A stretch of DNA of 64,000 nucleotides, from contig NZ_JAVBXX010000005.1 of the NCBI RefSeq assembly GCF_030824335.1, positions 62,001 to 126,000 on the forward strand. Direction: 5' to 3'. The notes beneath the pieces were generated by a model. That model saw only the letters and a program-made list of their open reading frames with translations, made no database searches and was not told the DNA's origin. A program made the translations under genes and the position numbers. This document shows positions 39,821-49,635 of this stretch, one piece after another (the first letter of the stretch is position 1; every line of letters begins with the position of its first letter). Source of the DNA: Azonexus sp. GTDB lineage: Bacteria > Pseudomonadota > Gammaproteobacteria > Burkholderiales > Rhodocyclaceae.

Positions 39821-42598
39821 TCAGCCTGGGGCAGTTCCCAAGGCAGTGGGTAACCAGTGCAACAGTTTTTCCTGCAGGATATCGAGCTTGATCGGCTTGC
39901 TCAGGTAGTCGTCCATGCCAGCTGCCAGACAGTACTCACGATCACCTTCCATCGCATTGGCGGTCAGGGCGATGATAGGCAAACGTGCCACGGCTCCTCG
40001 TTCAAGCTCGATCTCGCGCCAACGGCGTGTCGCGGAAAAACCATCCATCACCGGCATCTGGCAATCCATCAGAACGACATCCCAGACGCTATCGCACATC
40101 CAGGCCAGCCCGGCCTCGCCATTCTCCGCCAGTGCCGGCGTGATACCCAGCTTGCCCAGCAATGCGCGAACCAACATCTGGTTGATCGTATTGTCCTCAA
40201 CGACCAGCACACGCAAACCGGCCAAGCCATCGCTAGCCATGCTGAGCATCGGCCTGACCACACTCGCTTGGGGCGATGGCAGCGAGACATCGAGCAGCGC
40301 GGCTAGGGCAGATTGACGAAGCGGCAGATACAGTCGGCGCAAGCCGGTCAGTTCATCACTGTCTTCGATGCCTTGACGACGCGTCAACAACAGCACCGGT
40401 TGCGGCTCGGGCAACCCGGCTTGCCGGCAGGCATCACGTAACGTACCGGCACGATGTACCGGCGCAGGCGCATTGCTCAGATCAAGCAGGATCAATCGAT
40501 CCGGCGAGTGGCGCAGGATTTCCACCGCCTGCACATGATCGGTGGTGCTACGCACATCAAACCCCCAGCTTTGCAACTGGGCCGGCAACAATCGGCGGTG
40601 ACCAACGTAGAGCACCGGCGAACCCGCCGGCAAACCCGAGCGTAGATCCAGCCCTGCCGGCGGCTCACTGAAACACACCGAAAAATGAAAGGTGGCACCG
40701 GCACCAGGCTGACTGTGCATGCCAATCTCGCCCCCCATCAACTGCACCAATTGACGGCTGATCGCCAAACCCAGACCGGTGCCGCCAAAACGTCGGGTAA
40801 TCGAACCATCCACCTGCGAGAACGACTGAAACAACAGCGATTGCTTGTCTTCAGCGATACCGATCCCGGTGTCGCTGACGGCGATCTCCAGCCGACAGGG
40901 CTGCTCCGGGTCGGCACAAACCTGAATCTCGACTTCCCCTGCCTCGGTAAACTTGATGGCATTGCCCAGCAAATTGCTCAACACCTGACGCAAACGCCCT
41001 TCGTCACCAACGACTTGGCGCGGCAGGGCCGAGCCGGTGCGATAGCCGATCTCCAGCCCCTTATCTGCAGCCCGTTCGGCAAAGAGTTCCAGCACCTCTT
41101 CGATACTCAGCAGCGGGTCAAAAATCACATTCTCGAACTGCAGCTTGCCCGCCTCGATTTTCGACAAATCGAGGATGTCGTTGATGATCTTGAGCAAGGA
41201 CTCCGAGCTTTTCTGCACGGTCAACGCCAATGAACGCTGTTCTTCGTTGAGCGAGGTATCGAGCAACAGATCGTTCATCCCGATGACACCGTTCATCGGC
41301 GTCCGGATTTCGTGGCTCATGTTGGCCAGAAACTCGGATTTGATACGCGCCGACTCCAGCGCTTCGTCACGCGCCAGGCGCAAGGCGGCCTCCTGGGCAA
41401 GACGCTCGGTCACATCGACGATCACGCCGGCAAAGAAGCTGTCACCGCCGGTTTCCACATGACTGACCGCCAGATGTATCGAAAAAATCTCGCCATTCTT
41501 GCGCCGGGCATTAAGCATACGCAGATGGCCGATCACGTTGGCTTCGCCGGTTTCCAGATAGCGTGCCAGATAATTGTCGTGCTGGTCGGCATGCGGGTTC
41601 GGCATCAACATGCTGACATTTTGTCCGGTCATTTCCTCAGCTGAATAACCGAACATGTCCGCCGCCACGCGATTGGTCTGAACGATCCGGCCGCGCGTAT
41701 CAATCACCACCACCGCCTCCAAAATACTGTCAAAAATGGCTCGCTGCTTGGCTTCATTGAGGCGCAACGCATGCCGTGCATCATTGCGATGCGTGATTTC
41801 GGCACGTAACTGGCGGTTTGATGCTGCCTTGTCCCGCATGGCCTGACGCATATTGCGCAGACTGATCCACAACAAGAGCAAAATCGCACCAATCATCACC
41901 GCCGACAGATAAGCCGCATTACGCAAACCACCAGCCAGAGACTCTTCCGCAAGGCGCATCGAACGACGGATTTCGAGCACCCCGCGCACATCACCGACCA
42001 CCCAGTCGGTCTTCGGCGATCCGGGATAAGTGTTGTGACACGCCACGCAGCTCTCAAGCATCCGATCTGCCGTGGCATAGCGCAGGATTCGCTCACCGTT
42101 CATCTCGACCACGCGAAAATAGGGCTGGCCTGGATCGGTTTTCAAGCTGGCCATGGCGGCGCGCTGAAAATCGTCCAGCACGCGCTTTTCCGCCCGCCAG
42201 GGAAAAGCCAGATCGCTGTATAACTGCACCCCGAAACTCTCATTCTGACCGGACAGAAATTCACCGAAATCCAGGGTGAAAGTTGCCGGCAAAGGCAGGG
42301 CGTTGGGCAAATGACGATACGCATGGGTAATCTGCATACCGCTGGCGCGCGCCCGGGGAACAATTTCGGCGCTGTAAAAATTGCGAAACTGAGTCACCGA
42401 GCGAGAGAAACTTCTTGCGTCGTCAACCGCTGTATCGAGATCGCGCTGACCGATTTGCTGCGCCAGATACCAGATCACAAAACCGGCGCCCAAGGTCAGG
42501 AAAACGCCAAGCAACGGGACAAACAGGGTCAGGAAACGCTGCGGCAGAGGGCTTTCAAAACCATCGGAGGAGTCGGGGGAGTCGGGTGGCAAGCTCAT
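39821..42598 (-). CDS. Membrane hybrid histidine kinase with heme-type DUF3365 sensor, PAS and two receivers
   Basis: This 925-residue protein has a membrane helix near residues 20-45, a periplasmic DUF3365/Tll0287-like domain with a c-heme type CVACH motif near 184-188, a second helix near 222-245, a PAS domain (about 290-410), HisKA (NMSHEIRTPMNG near 426-437) and an HATPase domain with [13 protein letters not shown]. The C-terminus holds a degenerate receiver (about 670-790) and an intact one (about 805-920, DVVLMDCQMPVMDG). The heme motif suggests redox or gas sensing. The start at 42598 (MSLPPD) is the first ATG before the first helix. Confidence 0.88.
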   Translation of the reverse strand: MSLPPDSPDSSDGFESPLPQRFLTLFVPLLGVFLTLGAGFVIWYLAQQIGQRDLDTAVDDARSFSRSVTQFRNFYSAEIVPRARASGMQITHAYRHLPNALPLPATFTLDFGEFLSGQNESFGVQLYSDLAFPWRAEKRVLDDFQRAAMASLKTDPGQPYFRVVEMNGERILRYATADRMLESCVACHNTYPGSPKTDWVVGDVRGVLEIRRSMRLAEESLAGGLRNAAYLSAVMIGAILLLLWISLRNMRQAMRDKAASNRQLRAEITHRNDARHALRLNEAKQRAIFDSILEAVVVIDTRGRIVQTNRVAADMFGYSAEEMTGQNVSMLMPNPHADQHDNYLARYLETGEANVIGHLRMLNARRKNGEIFSIHLAVSHVETGGDSFFAGVIVDVTERLAQEAALRLARDEALESARIKSEFLANMSHEIRTPMNGVIGMNDLLLDTSLNEEQRSLALTVQKSSESLLKIINDILDLSKIEAGKLQFENVIFDPLLSIEEVLELFAERAADKGLEIGYRTGSALPRQVVGDEGRLRQVLSNLLGNAIKFTEAGEVEIQVCADPEQPCRLEIAVSDTGIGIAEDKQSLLFQSFSQVDGSITRRFGGTGLGLAISRQLVQLMGGEIGMHSQPGAGATFHFSVCFSEPPAGLDLRSGLPAGSPVLYVGHRRLLPAQLQSWGFDVRSTTDHVQAVEILRHSPDRLILLDLSNAPAPVHRAGTLRDACRQAGLPEPQPVLLLTRRQGIEDSDELTGLRRLYLPLRQSALAALLDVSLPSPQASVVRPMLSMASDGLAGLRVLVVEDNTINQMLVRALLGKLGITPALAENGEAGLAWMCDSVWDVVLMDCQMPVMDGFSATRRWREIELERGAVARLPIIALTANAMEGDREYCLAAGMDDYLSKPIKLDILQEKLLHWLPTALGTAPG

Positions 42599-42720
42599 TC
42601 CATAATGATAGCTGCAAAATTTCCGGAGGCATTCATAAGTGGACGGCACGAAGACCGGGGTAGCGACGCAAGCAAATCGCATTATTGCGGTCGACGCACC
42701 TCAATGAGAAGAAAGCGGGC

Positions 42721-42748
42721 TTGGTTGCAGGGAAAAACGGTCTATACT
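42721..42748 (+). promoter_or_regulatory. Candidate promoter of the hemerythrin-like gene
   Basis: TTGGTT (42721-42726), a 16-nt spacer and TATACT (42743-42748) would give a leader of about 95 nt. It lies in the divergent gap with the heme-type kinase gene. Confidence 0.5.
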
Positions 42749-42849
42749 GAAAATAGTTGATTGGAACAGTCGAGTATTATTCTGAAGCACAAAAAATCCC
42801 GGTGTCTGCCCCTTGCCGCAACCCGGCAGTCGCCTATCGGAGTGCGCGT

Positions 42850-43284
42850 ATGCTAATGATTCAGGAAGAGGCCATACAACGAATGCGGCGTGACCACGCA
42901 TGCATGATTGACCTGATTCAGCGCATCAAGGCTTCATGCACGCAAAACGGTGTTGTTGAAAGTTGTCATCATTGCCAGTCGGATCATCGCCAACTGTGTC
43001 ACGCCAATATCGAACAACTGGTCAAAGCCTTCGTCGAGGCCACGCTCAAGCACAACGTGATCGAATCCCTGTACATGCAGGATGGCGTGCCAAAAGACCA
43101 CCGCATCGCGCACAACAAGGCACACCAGGCCATTGCACAACAACTGCAGGCCATTCGCATCATTTTCTCGGAAGATGGCAACTGTGTTCTGGCCATTCAT
43201 GGCGTAGACGATGTGCTGGCTACGCTGCAGACACACTTCGCCGAATTCGATCAACAGCTGGAAAGCTACCTGCTGCAGTTGTAA
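42850..43284 (+). CDS. Hemerythrin-like protein with a cysteine/histidine-rich insert
   Basis: This 144-residue protein keeps the diiron hemerythrin ligand pattern: H16, H68-x3-E72, H88-x3-H92 and H129-x4-D134. Between the first and second ligand helices is an insert with C30, C39-HH-C42, H46 and C50-H51, not normal for the family and possibly a second metal or redox site. Bacteriohemerythrins bind oxygen or sense it. The start at 42850 has GGAG 8 nt upstream. It is divergent from the heme kinase and convergent with the next kinase. Confidence 0.75.
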   Translation: MLMIQEEAIQRMRRDHACMIDLIQRIKASCTQNGVVESCHHCQSDHRQLCHANIEQLVKAFVEATLKHNVIESLYMQDGVPKDHRIAHNKAHQAIAQQLQAIRIIFSEDGNCVLAIHGVDDVLATLQTHFAEFDQQLESYLLQL

Positions 43285-43300
43285 TCCGCCGCGGACTCGC

Positions 43301-46300
43301 CTATTTGCTGCTCGGCAACAACCACGCCGCGAGCGCTTCAAACAGTCGATCCGGATCGACCGGTTTGCTGAGATGGTCGTTCATGCCGGCATCCAGACAG
43401 ATTTGCCTGTCCTCACTGAAGGCATTCGCCGTCATGGCGAGAATCGGCACTTCCGCATAACCGGGCAGTTTCCGGATTTCCCGGGTAGCATCGATGCCGT
43501 TCATCTTGGGCATCTGCATATCCATCAAGATCAAGTCGTAGCGATTTTGCCGGGCCAGCGCCACGGCAACTATGCCATCTTCCGCCACATCGACCCGTAG
43601 CCCGACATCTGTCAGCAAACCGTACGAAACTTCCTGATTGATCGGTTCGTCTTCAACCAGCAAGATATGGCGACCGGCACACTCATGGCGCAGCCGTACC
43701 TCGGCCGACTGCTGTGCCTCAGCCTTCGGGGGTGACAGCAAGGGTTGGTCGGGCAAACGATCCAGCTGCACGATGAACCAGAAGGTACTCCCTTCACCCG
43801 GCTTGCTGTTGATGCCGATATCGCCCCCCATCATGCCGATCAAGCGCTTGCTGATGGCCAGCCCAAGGCCGGTCCCGCCATACTTCCGGGTCATTGAATT
43901 ATCAGCTTGTTCAAACGCCGTAAACAGGCGTTGCTGATCGTCGACATTGATACCGACGCCGGTATCGCTTACCTCGAAACGCAGGACCGCTGTATCGCCC
44001 CGCGTATCCAGCGCCAGCACACGCACATCAATCCGGCCCTGCTGGGTAAACTTGATCGCATTGCCGACAAGATTGAGCAGCACTTGGCCCAAGCGCAGTG
44101 GATCGCCCTGCATCGGCATGCCGGCCAGTTCGGCGGGCAGATGAATATCCAGCAGCAAACCCTTGTCGACCGCCCTTTGCCCAATCAGGGCGGTCAACTT
44201 GTCCATCAAGTCCCCCAGCGTAAACGGAACGCTCTCCAGCGTCAGACGCTCGGCCTCGATTTTCGACAAATCGAGAATATCGTTGATCAATACCAGCAAA
44301 TGCTGCGATGCCTGATCGATCTTGCCGAGATAATCGCGCAACTGTGGCTCATCGGTGCGGCGCAGGGCGATCGCCGCCATCCCCATGATGGCATTCATCG
44401 GCGTCCGCAGCTCATGACTCATATTGGCCAGGAAAGTGCTCTTTGCCCGACTGGCGGTTTCTGCTGCTTCCTTGGCGATAGTCAAGGCCGTTGTCCGCTC
44501 CTCTACCAGATGCTCCAGATGATGGCGGTAATGCTCCAGCTCCATTTCTGCCAGACGACGCTCGGTAATATCCTGGACGGTGCCGACTGAACGCAGCGGT
44601 TTGCCATCTTCTCCATACAGCGTTTCACCCCGTTGCTGCACGTACTTTATACGGCCATCCGGCAACAACAGGCGATGCGAGATGTCTACCCTGGAGAGTC
44701 CGGTCGCCAGACCACGCTGATAATTCTCATGCAGACTGTCGCGATCCTCCGGATGCACGGCGGCAAGGAAGGTTTCGTAGCAGCAATCGAACTGCGCCTT
44801 GTCAATTTCGAAGATGCGATGAACCTCGTCCGACCAGGTCAGGCGCCGGGTCAGCAAGTCGAACTCCCAATCGCCGATCCGCCCGATACGCTGCGCCTCG
44901 CTCAAGCGCAGGGTGCTGCGCAGCAAAGCACTTTCGATTTGCTTGCGCTCGGTGATATCGGTGGAAATGCCGCACAAACCCCAAACCTCCTTGGTCTCGC
45001 CATGGATATAAATCGGTGTCTTGATTTCCCAATAAGTGCGGCTATGGCCAGTTTCATCCTGTACTTCGATTTCTTCTTCCGTATGCTCTCCAGCTAACAC
45101 GAGTGCATCAACCTCCTTCAGGCGTTGCACGGTGGCCGGCGGAAAGAAACGTTCGTCGGCACTGCCCGGCAGTTCCTCGGCACGAACGCCGAACAGGTCG
45201 AGCGTAGGCTGGTTGGCATAAACATAGCGACCGGAAGCGTCTTTCATGTAGATGAACGAACTCACGTAATCCAGCGCCTCGCGGAAGCGCTCTGCTTCGG
45301 TCAACGCCGCCCGTAAGCGAATTTCCGTTTGCTTGATATCGGAAATATCGGAAACCAGGACAAAGAAGCCACGTACCTCACCGTCCAGGATGTCCGGGAT
45401 GTAATGCGCCCAGGTGTAACCCGTACTGCCATCTGCCTTGATCAGCGTGCGCTCGAACGAGCAAGCCTCACCTCCCAAGGCAGTACGGATAAAAGGCTCA
45501 TTGCGCTTGAACAATTCTTCGCCGAGCAACTCCTGGATCGTCAAGCCGTGCATCTGTGCCGGCTCCCGGCCAAACCATTCCCGGTAGGCGCTGTTGGCGA
45601 AGCCACAACGCAACTCGGCACTCCAGTAACCCACCATGCCGGGAATGATATCGATCAGCGAACGAAGAAAATGCTCGTTGCCGGCCAGTGCGGCATTGGC
45701 TGAAGCAAGCAACTGTTCGGCGCTATGCCGACGCCTTTGCAGCAGGTACAAGCCGCCCATGCAACTCAAGGCGAGCAGGGCAAATAGACTGACTTCGGCA
45801 CGCAGCCGATCACGCCAGTCGGCATACAGCACTTCCATATCCCGACTGATCGCGATGACCAGCGCCTTGTCCATCTTCAAGGCGGCTGGCTGCACGGTGC
45901 GTTGCGCCATCATCCGGTACTCACCGGTCGTCATGACCTTACCGATCAACACGCTAGCCGCTTCCCCGCTCTGCCGATGGCGACTGAAGAAAGAGCCGGA
46001 ACGGGCCAGATCCGCCCCTTGCAAATCCAGCCGCTCGGGCATGGTCAGAAACAGCTTGCCATCGCCATGGGCCAGCGCAGACCACATGTCTGGTGTGCGA
46101 TTCACCGCATCCAGCATCATCCTGAATTCCTCCGGATCGAGCGTTGCCGCGACGACCCCGGCAAACTCGCCGTTTTCTCCCGGAATCACGCGCACCACAT
46201 TCATCGACCAGACGCCCAAGCTCGTCAGGAAAGGCGGGCCGATGTAAAAACGTTCTACATCCGGATTTTTCTGCGCCACCTGGAAATACTCGCGCTCGGA

Positions 46301-46654
46301 AATCGTCGCACCAATCAGTTCGGAACGATTCGCCGCCAGGATTTTCCCTTGTGCACTGATGATCGCCATCGTCCGCACCCCCGGCATGGCGTCGACAAAA
46401 GCGCGCAGGCGTAAAGTTGCGCGATTCATGCCATCTGGCTGACTCTCCCAGTATTTGACATCGTTCCGAACGCTATTCAGCGCTCGGGAAACCGAATCCA
46501 GATGGCGACTCAGGCTGTCATGCAAAATTTTGCTCTGGGCCGTCAGATGCTCACGTTCACGGGCTTCAATCGCGGCGTGCTCGTCCATCGCCGACCAGCC
46601 GATGAAGCCGCCAAGGGTCAGCAACGCCCCCAGAAGGAACAGCCATTCCTTCAT
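43301..46654 (-). CDS. Hybrid histidine kinase with Cache-type sensor and three PAS domains
   Basis: This 1117-residue protein has a helix at residues 4-22, a periplasmic PDC/Cache-like region (about 30-270), a second helix near 285-305 and three PAS/PAC units (about 325-440, 445-565 and 570-700). HisKA ([12 protein letters not shown] near 740), an HATPase domain ([13 protein letters not shown]) and a C-terminal receiver ([12 protein letters not shown] near 995, [14 protein letters not shown]) follow. It senses an extracellular ligand plus cytoplasmic cues. No output regulator is encoded alongside. Confidence 0.9.
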   Translation of the reverse strand: MKEWLFLLGALLTLGGFIGWSAMDEHAAIEAREREHLTAQSKILHDSLSRHLDSVSRALNSVRNDVKYWESQPDGMNRATLRLRAFVDAMPGVRTMAIISAQGKILAANRSELIGATISEREYFQVAQKNPDVERFYIGPPFLTSLGVWSMNVVRVIPGENGEFAGVVAATLDPEEFRMMLDAVNRTPDMWSALAHGDGKLFLTMPERLDLQGADLARSGSFFSRHRQSGEAASVLIGKVMTTGEYRMMAQRTVQPAALKMDKALVIAISRDMEVLYADWRDRLRAEVSLFALLALSCMGGLYLLQRRRHSAEQLLASANAALAGNEHFLRSLIDIIPGMVGYWSAELRCGFANSAYREWFGREPAQMHGLTIQELLGEELFKRNEPFIRTALGGEACSFERTLIKADGSTGYTWAHYIPDILDGEVRGFFVLVSDISDIKQTEIRLRAALTEAERFREALDYVSSFIYMKDASGRYVYANQPTLDLFGVRAEELPGSADERFFPPATVQRLKEVDALVLAGEHTEEEIEVQDETGHSRTYWEIKTPIYIHGETKEVWGLCGISTDITERKQIESALLRSTLRLSEAQRIGRIGDWEFDLLTRRLTWSDEVHRIFEIDKAQFDCCYETFLAAVHPEDRDSLHENYQRGLATGLSRVDISHRLLLPDGRIKYVQQRGETLYGEDGKPLRSVGTVQDITERRLAEMELEHYRHHLEHLVEERTTALTIAKEAAETASRAKSTFLANMSHELRTPMNAIMGMAAIALRRTDEPQLRDYLGKIDQASQHLLVLINDILDLSKIEAERLTLESVPFTLGDLMDKLTALIGQRAVDKGLLLDIHLPAELAGMPMQGDPLRLGQVLLNLVGNAIKFTQQGRIDVRVLALDTRGDTAVLRFEVSDTGVGINVDDQQRLFTAFEQADNSMTRKYGGTGLGLAISKRLIGMMGGDIGINSKPGEGSTFWFIVQLDRLPDQPLLSPPKAEAQQSAEVRLRHECAGRHILLVEDEPINQEVSYGLLTDVGLRVDVAEDGIVAVALARQNRYDLILMDMQMPKMNGIDATREIRKLPGYAEVPILAMTANAFSEDRQICLDAGMNDHLSKPVDPDRLFEALAAWLLPSSK

Positions 46655-46792
46655 GCGTTACCTGAGCAAAAGAGCAGAGAAAGAGAGTGAGCGAGCCATA
46701 ACTTTAGTCATAGTTTGTATGCACCAAGTATCGGCCACGTTCACTGGCCTGTCCAGCAAGGATCGCCTCACCTCCGGCGCTTGCCTGCTGCT

Positions 46793-49558
46793 TCAGGCGA
46801 AAGGCAACTCGACCCGGAAAGTGCTGCCGCGTCCAGGATGACTTTCAACACCAATACTTCCACCCATCATCTCGACCAGTTTCCTGCTCAGTGCCAAGCC
46901 CAACCCGGTACCGCCGTATTTCCGGGTCGACGACCCGTCCCCCTGCTCAAACAGCGTAAAAATCCGCTGCTGATCTTCGAATGCAATGCCGATACCGCTG
47001 TCGATCACTTCGAAACAGACCATTCTCTGTCCGGTCAGCGAAGTACTTTCCCGAGCCGAAAGCTGTACCGAACCCGCATCGGTGAATTTGACGGCGTTGC
47101 TCAGCAGGTTGCTCAATACGTGGCCCAGACGCAGGGAATCGCCCAGCAAGGGACGCTCGCGCAGTATCGGCGCCAGATCGACCAGAAGCGCCAAACCCTT
47201 TCTTGCCGCACTTTCCCTGGGCTGGGTCAACAGAGGCTCCAGGAAGTCGGGAAGCAGGAAACTGTCCTGCTTCAACACCAACTGATCCGCCTCGATACTG
47301 GCAATTTCGATCAGGTCATTGAGCAGGTTGAGCAGGCGTTCGGCAGACTCACTCTGGCGGTCTAGCAATTCCCGGACTTTCGGTTCGCTGACACGGCGTT
47401 TCACCATCTCGCCCAAGCCCATGATGCCGTTCATCGGTGTGCGCAATTCATGGCTGATGTTGGCCAGGAAGATACTTTTTGCACGACTGGCCACTTCAGC
47501 CGCTTCCTTCGCCAGTTGCAACTCCTCGGTGCGCCGGCCGACCATCGTTTCCAGATCCTGCCGATAGCGCTCGCGTTCCTGCTCGGCCCGCCGACGCTCG
47601 GAAATGTCCCGGGTGATCCCGACGATCTGGTAGGGCTGCCCCTGGTCATCCAGAATTATCGCCGTCACCACCTCGGTAGGAATGATCCGGCCATCCCTGC
47701 ACGGCTGATCGATTTCCAGCTGGGAAAACCGCGCAGCATCGTCACCTTCGGCAATCCGCCGCAGGCTATCCTGCAATGCCGTCTGAACGTCCACCAACGA
47801 CGCCGGGGTCAATGCAGAGTCCAGGGTTTGCTGCATGGCTTCCTCGGCCGACAAGCCGCGCAGACGTTCCACCGACGGACTGATGTAACTGAAACGCAAG
47901 GACGGCAACTCCAGCGTCCAGATCACGTCTGTACTGTTTTCGGTAATCAGCCGATAGCGCATCTCGCTCCGCGCCAGCGCCTCCCGTGCCCGCGAGCGCT
48001 CGACAGCCAGCGCCGCCAGCCGGGCATGATTCTCGATGGCCAGAATCTGTTCTCCACTCGGGGCGGCCACCTGTTTCCGGTACATCGCAAAAGTACCAAC
48101 GACCTTGCCGTTCCTGTCCTTGAACGGCTCGGACCAGCATGAGCGCAATCCGGTTTTCGCCACGATGGCGCGGAACGCTGTCCAATAGGGATGATTGAGG
48201 ACATCCTCAACCACCACGCGCTCACCGCGAAAAGCTGCGGTACCGCATGATCCGACACCATCGCCGATCACTAAACAACTGATCGCCTGACTGTAATCCT
48301 CGGGCAGACTCGGTGCGATCCCTCGCGACAAATGCCTACCCTCGGCATCAAGCAACAATATCGAGCAAAAAACATCGGGATCCATACGCTCGACGCCGGC
48401 AACCAGCGTAAGCAAAACCTGCTCGAGCGATTCTCCCTGATTCAGTTGTTCGAGCACCTGAGCCTGCAACTGCAACTCTTCGGTCCGCCGGGCCAGCGAA
48501 CGCTGGCTGCGACTCAAGCGCCGATTCATGCGAATGCTGTACAGCGCCGCCGCACCAGTCAAGAGCAGAATCGCCAAGGCAATACCAAGAATGCGATAAA
48601 GCCTTTCATTCAGGTAGCCACGCTCCTCCTGAAACAGAAAACCATCCAGCGAGACAGTCCTGGGCAGCATGCCGAGATCCGCATAGGTATCAGCAATGTG
48701 CTGCCAGCGCCCCACATGCATGTAACCGATACCGACAAGATCACTGCGAATCAGCGGCTGCATCTGGCCGGATTCGAATTCCAGGAATGCCCGGTCCAGG
48801 CTGCCGGCGGATTTTGCAAGAATGACGCCAATCGTTTCGTCGATGTGCGCCATGGCATATTCCCAGCCGCGCAAACTGGCCTGACGAAATGCTTCCGCCC
48901 GTTCGGGATGATCGACCAATTCCCGACTACTGCTGAACAGGTTATCGCCGTAGAAATCAATGCCGGCCGCACGGGGAGAAAATGTCTGATAGTCGAAGCC
49001 ACCCTGGCGCAAGGCAAATGGCTCGCTGATCGAATAAGCCGACATGACCTCGACTTGCCCCTGAACCAGCGCACTGGTATCGAATTGATGCGGCAACCGG
49101 GTGATCCGGTCGAGCGGCACCTTCTCCCATTTGAGGTAGGCAAGCAGTTCTTCCGAATGCGGCTCGAGCATGATGCGCTTGTCGACCAGATCATGGACGC
49201 TGCGCAGGCCTTCGCTTCTGGCGGCGAGAAAAACCAGCGGCGAATGCTGGAAGATCACGGCCATCACAACGACTGGCTTGCCTTTGCCTCGCTCCAGCAG
49301 CAAGCTGCTGGTACCAACGCCATAGTTGGCCCGGCCGGCCAGCACTTCCGTAACCACATCGGTGGCAGGACTGGCTTCGCGAATCTCCACATCCAGCCCG
49401 ACATCCCGGTAATAACCCTTTTCCTGGGCCATGTAGTAGCCGGCAAACTGGAATGCGTGGGTCCATTTCAGCTGCAGGACTACCCCTTCCGCGGCGCATG
49501 CAGCAGAGGCAAACAGTCCAAGAATGGCCAAAAAACTGATGATCCGGGTATTGCTCAT
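46793..49558 (-). CDS. Sensor kinase with NMT1/THI5-like solute-binding domain, GAF and PAS
   Basis: This 921-residue protein has a signal peptide (about residues 1-22) and a periplasmic NMT1/THI5-like binding domain (about 25-305; VVLQLKWTHAFQFAGYYMAQEKGYY is typical). A membrane helix near 312-335, GAF (about 370-530), PAS (about 545-665), HisKA ([12 protein letters not shown] near 703) and HATPase with [13 protein letters not shown] complete it. Unlike its neighbours it ends without a receiver. The ligand may be a pyrimidine, amine or nitrogen heterocycle as in related transporters, which is inference. Confidence 0.88.
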   Translation of the reverse strand: MSNTRIISFLAILGLFASAACAAEGVVLQLKWTHAFQFAGYYMAQEKGYYRDVGLDVEIREASPATDVVTEVLAGRANYGVGTSSLLLERGKGKPVVVMAVIFQHSPLVFLAARSEGLRSVHDLVDKRIMLEPHSEELLAYLKWEKVPLDRITRLPHQFDTSALVQGQVEVMSAYSISEPFALRQGGFDYQTFSPRAAGIDFYGDNLFSSSRELVDHPERAEAFRQASLRGWEYAMAHIDETIGVILAKSAGSLDRAFLEFESGQMQPLIRSDLVGIGYMHVGRWQHIADTYADLGMLPRTVSLDGFLFQEERGYLNERLYRILGIALAILLLTGAAALYSIRMNRRLSRSQRSLARRTEELQLQAQVLEQLNQGESLEQVLLTLVAGVERMDPDVFCSILLLDAEGRHLSRGIAPSLPEDYSQAISCLVIGDGVGSCGTAAFRGERVVVEDVLNHPYWTAFRAIVAKTGLRSCWSEPFKDRNGKVVGTFAMYRKQVAAPSGEQILAIENHARLAALAVERSRAREALARSEMRYRLITENSTDVIWTLELPSLRFSYISPSVERLRGLSAEEAMQQTLDSALTPASLVDVQTALQDSLRRIAEGDDAARFSQLEIDQPCRDGRIIPTEVVTAIILDDQGQPYQIVGITRDISERRRAEQERERYRQDLETMVGRRTEELQLAKEAAEVASRAKSIFLANISHELRTPMNGIMGLGEMVKRRVSEPKVRELLDRQSESAERLLNLLNDLIEIASIEADQLVLKQDSFLLPDFLEPLLTQPRESAARKGLALLVDLAPILRERPLLGDSLRLGHVLSNLLSNAVKFTDAGSVQLSARESTSLTGQRMVCFEVIDSGIGIAFEDQQRIFTLFEQGDGSSTRKYGGTGLGLALSRKLVEMMGGSIGVESHPGRGSTFRVELPFA

Positions 49559-49635
49559 CGATTTGCCGCTACCTTGCCATGAGAACCGGAAAAGTATGAC
49601 ACACCACCCGGCAATATCCCTGCTACTCCGCGCGG

